Shown here piece after piece: positions 58,679 to 64,000 of a stretch of DNA of 64,000 bases. The notes beneath the pieces are model-generated. The model saw only the letters and a list, made by a program, of their open reading frames with translations. It was not told the origin of the DNA and did no database searches. The DNA comes from Phaeovibrio sulfidiphilus. Its GTDB lineage: Bacteria > Pseudomonadota > Alphaproteobacteria > Rhodospirillales > Rhodospirillaceae. How positions within the stretch are numbered: the first letter of the stretch is position 1; every line of letters begins with the position of its first letter. The position numbers were made by a program, and so were the translations under genes. The stretch covers positions 310,001 to 374,000 of the forward strand of contig NZ_JACZHT010000002.1 in assembly GCF_014861485.1 (NCBI RefSeq), in the 5' to 3' direction.

Positions 58679-59680
58679 TCAGTCGTTCCCGTTGCTTTCG
58701 CCGCCTGTGGTGCCCGTGTCGATATCCGTAACGCTGTCGCTGCCGATGCCGATGTCGTCCGGGCCCAGGCCCACAACAAACAGGCCCAGCTCGTCGGCCT
58801 TTCTCACCATGCGGTCCAGATCGATCACCAGGGTGCCTCCGGCCTCGAGGCCAATGCCCCGCAGGCCGGCCGCCCGGGCATTGACGACGGTGGTCACGCC
58901 CACGGCGGGAAGATCGACCCGGGTATCCTGCCCGGGCTTGCGGGTTTTGACCAGCACGCCGCCGGGGCCCTCCCGGGCCAGGTCACCCGCCCGCGCAAGC
59001 ATGGCGTCGGTGCCCTCGACGGCCTCCACCGCAAGGGGAATGCCCTGCTGGACTATGGCGCCCTGGCCCACGTCCAGCTCGCCCATGGCCTTGGCCAGGC
59101 GGAAGGCAAAGCGGAGGTCGCGCAGGGCCACGTCATCCGGCGCGACCGAGCCCAGAACGCCCTCGGGGGCCAGAACCGAGCCGATCACCTCATGGGAGGC
59201 CTCGATAGTAAAGCCCTCGGTCTCCAGTTCCCGGACCACGGCCCGCAGAAGGGAGTCGTCCCCCAGGGCATGGCGGGCGGCGCGCATCAGGAAGGCCGCG
59301 GTCCGCCGGTCCGGAATCAGGCGCAGAAGCTCGGCCACCGAGGGACGCCGGACGCATCCGGCCAGACAGATGGTCGCGATACCCCGGGTCCGCAGGTCGT
59401 CAAGGGCGGACAGGGCCCGGGGCAGGCGGATCCACATCTGGGGGACAGTGGCCTCCCAGTCCTGCGGGTCCGCATGGCCCTCGATGCCCACGAGGAGAAA
59501 GTCCCGTCCGTCGCGGCGGCAGGCCTCCATCACCCGCCGAGGAAGATCCCCGCCCCCGGCAACAATGGCCAGGGGAGGCCGTGGGGCTGTCGCCGGGCCG
59601 GACGCCGGGCCGGACACGCATCCGGCTCCGGCGCCGGCTCCCGCTCCGGTGTTGGCCTGGAGGGTGCGCGCTCGGATCAT
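58679..59680 (-). CDS. lpxI: UDP-2,3-diacylglucosamine pyrophosphatase LpxI
   Basis: Hydrolyses UDP-2,3-diacylglucosamine to lipid X; the alphaproteobacterial replacement for LpxH. 333 residues, about 50 longer than usual because of an N-terminal Gly/Ala repeat (TGAGAGAGAG..., residues about 11-33). The domain then shows LAIVAGGGDLPRRV, GCVRRPS, GDDSLLRAVV, and a C-terminal ARAAGLRGIGLEAGGTLVID. Start ATG overlaps the lpxA stop (ATGA). A later start inside the repeat tract is possible. Confidence 0.93.
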   Translation of the reverse strand: MIRARTLQANTGAGAGAGAGCVSGPASGPATAPRPPLAIVAGGGDLPRRVMEACRRDGRDFLLVGIEGHADPQDWEATVPQMWIRLPRALSALDDLRTRGIATICLAGCVRRPSVAELLRLIPDRRTAAFLMRAARHALGDDSLLRAVVRELETEGFTIEASHEVIGSVLAPEGVLGSVAPDDVALRDLRFAFRLAKAMGELDVGQGAIVQQGIPLAVEAVEGTDAMLARAGDLAREGPGGVLVKTRKPGQDTRVDLPAVGVTTVVNARAAGLRGIGLEAGGTLVIDLDRMVRKADELGLFVVGLGPDDIGIGSDSVTDIDTGTTGGESNGND

Positions 59681-60486
59681 ACCTCGACGTCGTCTCCCGG
59701 ACGCACCAGGCCGCGCGAGGAAATCGTGTCCAGAAACGCGGCCACATCGCTGATCGGCGCGCTGTCGGGCCAGCGCTCGACCATCAGGGCCTTCTGCTCG
59801 GCAATGGCGTCGCCCGAGAAGAGAAGGCGGAAGGCGTCGCGAAGGTTCGCGATGTCCTCGCGGGTGTAGCCCGCCCGGCGCAGGCCGACGATGTTGAGCC
59901 CCACAATCTGGCCGTTGCGGCCCGTGCCACCGGACAGGGCGGTGGTGAAGGGCAGGACGTCGGCGCCAATGGCCGAGAGGCCGCCGATCATGGCCAGCTT
60001 GCCGATGCGGGTGAACTGGTGGATGGCGGAGCCGCCGCCCAGCACCGCGTAGTCCGCGACCTCGACGTGTCCGGCCATCAGCACGTTGTTGGCAATGATC
60101 ACCCGGTTGCCCACGATGCAGTCATGGGCCACGTGAACGCCGATCATGAACAGGCCGTCGTCGCCGACCCGGGTCACCATCTGGCCGCCCTCGGTGCCCG
60201 TGTTCATGGTCACGTGCTCGCGGATGGTGTTACGCCGTCCGATCTCGAGGCGCGACGGCTCGCCCCGGTATTTCAGGTCCTGGGGAGGCAGGCCGAGGGA
60301 GGCAAAGGGATAGACCTTCGTCCCCTCACCAATGGTGGTCCTGCCGCTGACCACAACGTGGCTGACAAGCTCCACGTTCTCGCCGATGACGACCTCTGCC
60401 CCGACGGTGCAGTAGGGGCCGATCACGGCGCTTGAAGCGATTTCCGCCCCGGGTTCGACAAGTGCAGTCGAATGAATCTTGGGCAT
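59677..60486 (-). CDS. lpxA: UDP-N-acetylglucosamine O-acyltransferase
   Basis: First enzyme of lipid A synthesis, transferring a 3-hydroxyacyl chain from ACP to UDP-GlcNAc. 269 residues of left-handed beta-helix hexapeptide repeats, with catalytic His121 in VHVAHDC and the C-terminal helical domain. ATG 60486 starts the conserved MPKIHSTALV; an in-frame start at 60624 adds an unrelated tail. A 194-base gap separates it from fabZ. Confidence 0.97.
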   Translation of the reverse strand: MPKIHSTALVEPGAEIASSAVIGPYCTVGAEVVIGENVELVSHVVVSGRTTIGEGTKVYPFASLGLPPQDLKYRGEPSRLEIGRRNTIREHVTMNTGTEGGQMVTRVGDDGLFMIGVHVAHDCIVGNRVIIANNVLMAGHVEVADYAVLGGGSAIHQFTRIGKLAMIGGLSAIGADVLPFTTALSGGTGRNGQIVGLNIVGLRRAGYTREDIANLRDAFRLLFSGDAIAEQKALMVERWPDSAPISDVAAFLDTISSRGLVRPGDDVEV

Positions 60487-60680
60487 TGTGGGTGCTACCT
60501 TTTTCGCACGGGCGGACCGGGGCCGGGGCGGCGGGGTGTCCGTCGTAGCCCCTGTGTTTGCGAGCACGGCTCGCCCCGATCCGGTATAAAAAATCCGGCT
60601 CCGAATGTGACCGCGGCCCCACACGGGGGCACACGGTCCGGTCCGGAGTACTGCTCCCTCGGAACAGGCGTCCCGGGGGG

Positions 60681-61151
60681 TTACTCTTTTGCGTCGTCGA
60701 TCATGGCGGAGAAGGAGGCCTCGGCCACAACGGCGCCATCCACCTTCGCAACGCCGTCGAACTTCCAGACCTTGCCGCGGTGCCGTGTTTTCACAACATG
60801 GAGCTCCAGGCGGTCACCCGGCTCGACGGGTTTGCGGAAGCGGGCGTTCTCGATCACCATGAAGTAGACCAGCACACCGTGGGCCGCGGACCCGAGCGCC
60901 TTGAGCACCAGGGCTCCGGCGGTCTGGGCCATGGCCTCCACAATCAGCACGCCCGGCATGACCGGACGGCCGGGGAAGTGCCCGGGGAAGAACGGCTCGT
61001 TGTAGGTGACGTTCTTGATTCCCACACCGCTTTCGCCGGGGATCACATCAACGATCCGGTCCACAAGAAGAAACGGGTAGCGATGGGGGATCATCTTGAT
61101 GATTTCGTGGATGTCGATTTTCTCGACAACCTGAGCGCTCGCCTCGGTCAT
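60681..61151 (-). CDS. fabZ: 3-hydroxyacyl-ACP dehydratase
   Basis: Hot-dog-fold dehydratase of fatty-acid synthesis that competes with LpxA for 3-hydroxyacyl-ACP. 156 residues, with catalytic His58 ([14 protein letters not shown]) and Glu72 (LIVEAMAQ). ATG 61151 is chosen because GGAG lies nine bases upstream; a start five codons earlier (61166) is also possible. In most relatives lpxD precedes fabZ directly; here ompH does. Confidence 0.95.
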   Translation of the reverse strand: MTEASAQVVEKIDIHEIIKMIPHRYPFLLVDRIVDVIPGESGVGIKNVTYNEPFFPGHFPGRPVMPGVLIVEAMAQTAGALVLKALGSAAHGVLVYFMVIENARFRKPVEPGDRLELHVVKTRHRGKVWKFDGVAKVDGAVVAEASFSAMIDDAKE

Positions 61152-61215
61152 GCTGAAAGTCTCCATGGAGATTCGCCCCGACGGGCGGATCCATGTGGTT
61201 TGGATAACAGGAACA

Positions 61216-61251
61216 GGCGGGCCTCGTCCGGAAAACCGGATGAGACCCGCC
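61216..61251 (-). other. long hairpin between ompH and fabZ
   Basis: About 15 paired bases with one mismatch and a four-base loop (outer GGCGGG/CCCGCC, inner TCCGG/CCGGA). There is no strong T run after it on the minus strand. It lies exactly where lpxD would be expected and may be a weak terminator or processing site. Confidence 0.55.
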
Positions 61252-61268
61252 GGGTGAAACGCGAAATC

Positions 61269-61859
61269 CTACTTGCCCGGAACGTCGGGGAGGGTTTCGG
61301 GATCCGTGAAGGTCACGGAGGTCAGGCTGGCGTTGACACGCTTCAGAACCTCGTCGGTCAGTTCCATGCGCGGGTCAAAAAGCAGGGTCTGGTGCTTGTA
61401 GAGAACCAGATTGATGGCCCGCTCAAGAGCCACTTCCTGGGATTTCTCGATAATGACCTTGTAGACCTCTCCCTGGGCCAGGGACAGGGCGCGGTCGAGC
61501 TTGCCCAGCCTCTGGGACACGCCCATGCGGAAGGCGTTGACCTTGCGCTCGAACTCCTGGCGACGCTTGACGGCGGCCTCGCTGGTCTGGTCCTTGCCGC
61601 CCATGACCTTCTGGGCCTCCTGCTGGAGCGCCCGTTCCTCGGTCATGGCCTCGGTCTGGTACTTCTGCAGGTAGCGGTCATACTCCGCCTGAATGGAGGA
61701 GCCAACCGTGACCTCGCCCATGATCCTCTGGAGATCCATCACCCCGATGGTGGCATTTGGAAAATCAGCCGGGGCGGGAGTCTGCGCGCGCGTGACACCC
61801 GTGGGCACGACCGCAAGAAGGAGGAGCAGCGCAAAAACGCGGCATGTCTGCTTGAGCAT
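61269..61859 (-). CDS. skp: OmpH/Skp-family periplasmic chaperone
   Basis: Periplasmic holdase for outer-membrane proteins. 196 residues: signal peptide (about 1-26, ends VTRA), then long Glu/Lys/Gln-rich helices forming the tentacle coiled coils (about 60-150). ATG 61859 begins two bases before the bamA stop region, with GAGG upstream. The bamA-ompH order is conserved. Confidence 0.92.
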   Translation of the reverse strand: MLKQTCRVFALLLLLAVVPTGVTRAQTPAPADFPNATIGVMDLQRIMGEVTVGSSIQAEYDRYLQKYQTEAMTEERALQQEAQKVMGGKDQTSEAAVKRRQEFERKVNAFRMGVSQRLGKLDRALSLAQGEVYKVIIEKSQEVALERAINLVLYKHQTLLFDPRMELTDEVLKRVNASLTSVTFTDPETLPDVPGK

Positions 61860-61860
61860 T

Positions 61861-64000
61861 TTAGAACCTCGATCCAAAGGAAAGCCTCAGCGTTTCGGTC
61901 TCGTCGTAGTCTTTTTTCATGATCGGGAAGCCGAAGTCCACGGCAATGGGCCCCACCGGCGACACCCAGGTGAGACCGAAGCCCACCGAGACACGGGGTG
62001 ATGCATCCCAGTCCATAAGTTTGGCGTCATATTTGTCGGGTTTTCCGGACAGGCCAACGTCGGTGAACAGGCGTCCGGTGATGCCGATATCCTCGGGCAG
62101 GCCCAGGGGAATGCCCAACTCGGCCGTTCCCGTGACAATCCAGTTTCCGCCGAGGGCGTCCTCGGTCTGGGGATCCCGGGTGCCGGCACCGGCGGACTCG
62201 AAGCCCCGCAGGTTGGTTCCACCCAGGAAGTAGCGCTGGTTGATGGCCACGTCCTCGCCAAGGCCGAAGATGTAGCCGGCCTGTCCCTGGAGATTGAAGT
62301 TCCAGGCCGGGTTCCAGTCCAGAATCTCGCCGACGGGGAGGTAGTAGGCCGCCTTGATGTCACTGCGCAGGAACGCCTCGGTGCCTCCAAGGCCCGCCAC
62401 GTCGTTGGACAGGGACACGAAATAGCCCTCGGTGGGGTTCAGGCGGGAATCCCGGCGGTCATAGGTCAGCACATGGCCCACCAGCGAGGTGGTGGTGTTG
62501 CGCTTCTGGTCGCGGATGAAGCGTGACGCGTCCCAGGCGACGTGCTCGATCTTCATCTTTTCCACGTTGTAGCGCACCGAGTGGCTCCAGGCGGAATTGT
62601 AGTTCCATCCGAACCGCACCCCGCCCCCGATGGAGCGGTAGTCGTAGGAGCTTTCGTCCTGGAGGTCGCGCTCGACCGCGTAGGCGTCCACGCCCGCGGC
62701 CAGCTTCCGGTCCAGGAAGTAGGGTTCGGTGAAGCCCAGGTCCAGCTGCGAGCGCCGCTGCGCCCAGGAGACCGAGGCCCGCAGATCCTGGCCGCGTCCG
62801 AGGAAGTTGCGCTCCCGGACGCCCACCTCAACGAGCGCGCCCACAGAGCTGGACCAGCCGATGCCGAAGGACACCTCGCCGGTGGAGCGTTCCTTGACGT
62901 CCACCACGACCGTGGTGCGGTCGGCGGCGGCGGGGGAGGGCTGGTTGGACACGTCCACCGTCTCGAAGAAGCCCAGGTCCTGGACGTTCTGGCGGGAGCG
63001 GCGGATCTTGGAGGAGTTGAAGGCGTCACCCTCGGCGATCAGGAACTCGCGGCGGATCACCTCGTCGTGGGTGCGCACGTTGCCCTGAATGTCGATGCGG
63101 TCGACAAACACCCGGGGGCCCTCGTTGACCTCGAAGACGATGGAGATCACGCGGTTTTCCGCATCCCGGGTCACCCGCGGGCGCACATCCACAAAGGCGT
63201 AGCCCAGGTTGGCCACCTCTTCCGAGATGCTCTCGGAGATGTCCTCGACCTTCTTGGCGTCGTACCAGTCGCCGTTCTTGACCTCGATCATCTTGTAGAG
63301 AACCGCCGGATCCAGGTTCTCCAGGTTGCTCTCCACCTCGATGGTTCCGAAGCGGTAGCGCTCGCCCTCGTGCAGGGTGAAGGTGATGAAGAAGCTCTGG
63401 CGGTCGGGGGAGAGCTCGGCAATGGCCGAGCGGACCTCGAAGTCTGCATAGCCGCGCTTCAGGTAGAAGCGCCGCAGAAGCTCGCGGTCGTAGTTGACCC
63501 GGTCCGGATCGTAGGTGTCGGTGGAGGACAGGAACTTGTACCAGGTTTCCTCGGAGGTCATGATGACCTCGCGCAACTCGCCCGCCTTGAAGCGGGAGTT
63601 GCCAACGAAGGAAATCCCCTTCACCGTGGTCGAGGGGCCCTCGTTGATCTCGAAGACCACGTCCACCCGGTTCTGGTCCAGCTTGATCAGCTTGGGCTCG
63701 ACGGACACCGCAAAGCGTCCGGACCGGCGGTAGAGGTCCAGGATGCGCTGCACGTCCTCCTGGGCCCGCCACTCGGTGAACACCACCCGGGGGCGAAGCT
63801 GGATCTCGCCCTCAAGGGCTGTGGTGGGAACCCGCTTGTTCCCCTCGAAGACCACCTGGTTGATGATGGGGTTCTCGATCACCTTCACAACAAGGCTCGA
63901 GCCCTCAAGACGGATGGTGACGTCGGCAAAGAGGCCCGTGTCGAACAGGGCCTTCAAAGAGGCGTCCGCAAGCGAGGCGCTGTAGGGCTCGCCCTCGCGC
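61861..64000 (-). CDS. bamA: outer-membrane protein assembly factor BamA, 5' end missing
   Basis: Central subunit of the beta-barrel assembly machine. About 713 residues are visible; the gene runs off the right edge, so the signal peptide and the start of POTRA1 are missing. Five POTRA-type repeats (for example VIENPIINQVVFEGNKRV and VFEINEGPSTTVKGISFVGN) precede the 16-strand barrel, which contains the NLRGF-like lid/L6 motif (TNLRGFESAG) and ends in the C-terminal LRLSFGSRF. The open frame continues upstream without stop to base 64000. It leads the bamA-ompH-fabZ-lpxA-lpxI-lpxB operon. Confidence 0.97.
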   Translation of the reverse strand, partial: REGEPYSASLADASLKALFDTGLFADVTIRLEGSSLVVKVIENPIINQVVFEGNKRVPTTALEGEIQLRPRVVFTEWRAQEDVQRILDLYRRSGRFAVSVEPKLIKLDQNRVDVVFEINEGPSTTVKGISFVGNSRFKAGELREVIMTSEETWYKFLSSTDTYDPDRVNYDRELLRRFYLKRGYADFEVRSAIAELSPDRQSFFITFTLHEGERYRFGTIEVESNLENLDPAVLYKMIEVKNGDWYDAKKVEDISESISEEVANLGYAFVDVRPRVTRDAENRVISIVFEVNEGPRVFVDRIDIQGNVRTHDEVIRREFLIAEGDAFNSSKIRRSRQNVQDLGFFETVDVSNQPSPAAADRTTVVVDVKERSTGEVSFGIGWSSSVGALVEVGVRERNFLGRGQDLRASVSWAQRRSQLDLGFTEPYFLDRKLAAGVDAYAVERDLQDESSYDYRSIGGGVRFGWNYNSAWSHSVRYNVEKMKIEHVAWDASRFIRDQKRNTTTSLVGHVLTYDRRDSRLNPTEGYFVSLSNDVAGLGGTEAFLRSDIKAAYYLPVGEILDWNPAWNFNLQGQAGYIFGLGEDVAINQRYFLGGTNLRGFESAGAGTRDPQTEDALGGNWIVTGTAELGIPLGLPEDIGITGRLFTDVGLSGKPDKYDAKLMDWDASPRVSVGFGLTWVSPVGPIAVDFGFPIMKKDYDETETLRLSFGSRF

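Overview
The window is a high-GC chromosomal segment of an alphaproteobacterium, most probably in or near the Rhodospirillales. The evidence is the set of conserved alphaproteobacterial neighbourhoods (fabD-fabG-acpP-fabF-mltG; yajC-secD-secF-Mth938-like; prmA-aminopeptidase P; DUF815 ATPase; bacterial leucyl-transferase bpt; the bamA-ompH-fabZ-lpxA-lpxI-lpxB envelope operon) together with a full-length NifJ-type pyruvate oxidoreductase, which is common in anaerobic or phototrophic spirilla. Species cannot be fixed from sequence reading alone.

Layout, left to right. 0.2-4.7 kb: periplasmic alpha-carbonic anhydrase and nifJ (minus strand). 5.1-9.0 kb: ssb, a small YjdM zinc-ribbon protein and a Pat-type protein acetyltransferase. 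9.1-13.8 kb: fatty-acid synthesis cluster ending in mltG. 13.8-15.1 kb: gene-free island of three tandem-repeat families. 15.1-15.3 kb: two identical tRNA-Asp(GTC) genes. 15.4-25.0 kb: a small unknown protein, DUF815 ATPase, yajC-secD-secF-Mth938, prmA and a large M24 aminopeptidase. 25.2-31.0 kb: minisatellite, cobalamin riboswitch and vitamin B12 uptake operon btuB-btuF-btuC-btuD. 31.2-41.3 kb: tig, bpt, an aminotransferase, a gamma-glutamyltranspeptidase-like lipoprotein divergent from a BepA-like metalloprotease, and a tandem pair of secreted proteins with PEP-CTERM-type sorting tails. 42-50.3 kb: DUF4139 protein, YbaL/KefB antiporter, UDP-glucuronate-4-epimerase-like protein and acs. 51.4-54.9 kb: an unrecognised long helical protein divergent from a flagellin with a structured leader. 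55.1-64 kb: phosphohexomutase, a helical-repeat protein, lpxB, lpxI, lpxA, fabZ, ompH and the 3' part of bamA, which runs off the right edge.

How the genes work together: much of the window builds the cell envelope. Acyl chains come from Fab/ACP, lipid A from LpxA/I/B, outer-membrane proteins from SecDF, OmpH/Skp, BamA and BepA, murein trimming from MltG and sugar nucleotides from the mutase and epimerase. A second theme is acetyl-CoA metabolism: NifJ (pyruvate to acetyl-CoA), Acs (acetate to acetyl-CoA) and Pat, whose classical target is the conserved lysine still present in this Acs.

Strongest leads: lpxD is absent from its usual slot between ompH and fabZ; the flagellin leader carries a terminator-like hairpin downstream of a near-consensus promoter (attenuator or small RNA); an unknown flagellin-neighbour protein has flagellin-like architecture; the duplicated CTERM proteins have near-identical ends but divergent middles; and minisatellites are abundant both between genes and inside the linkers of exported proteins.
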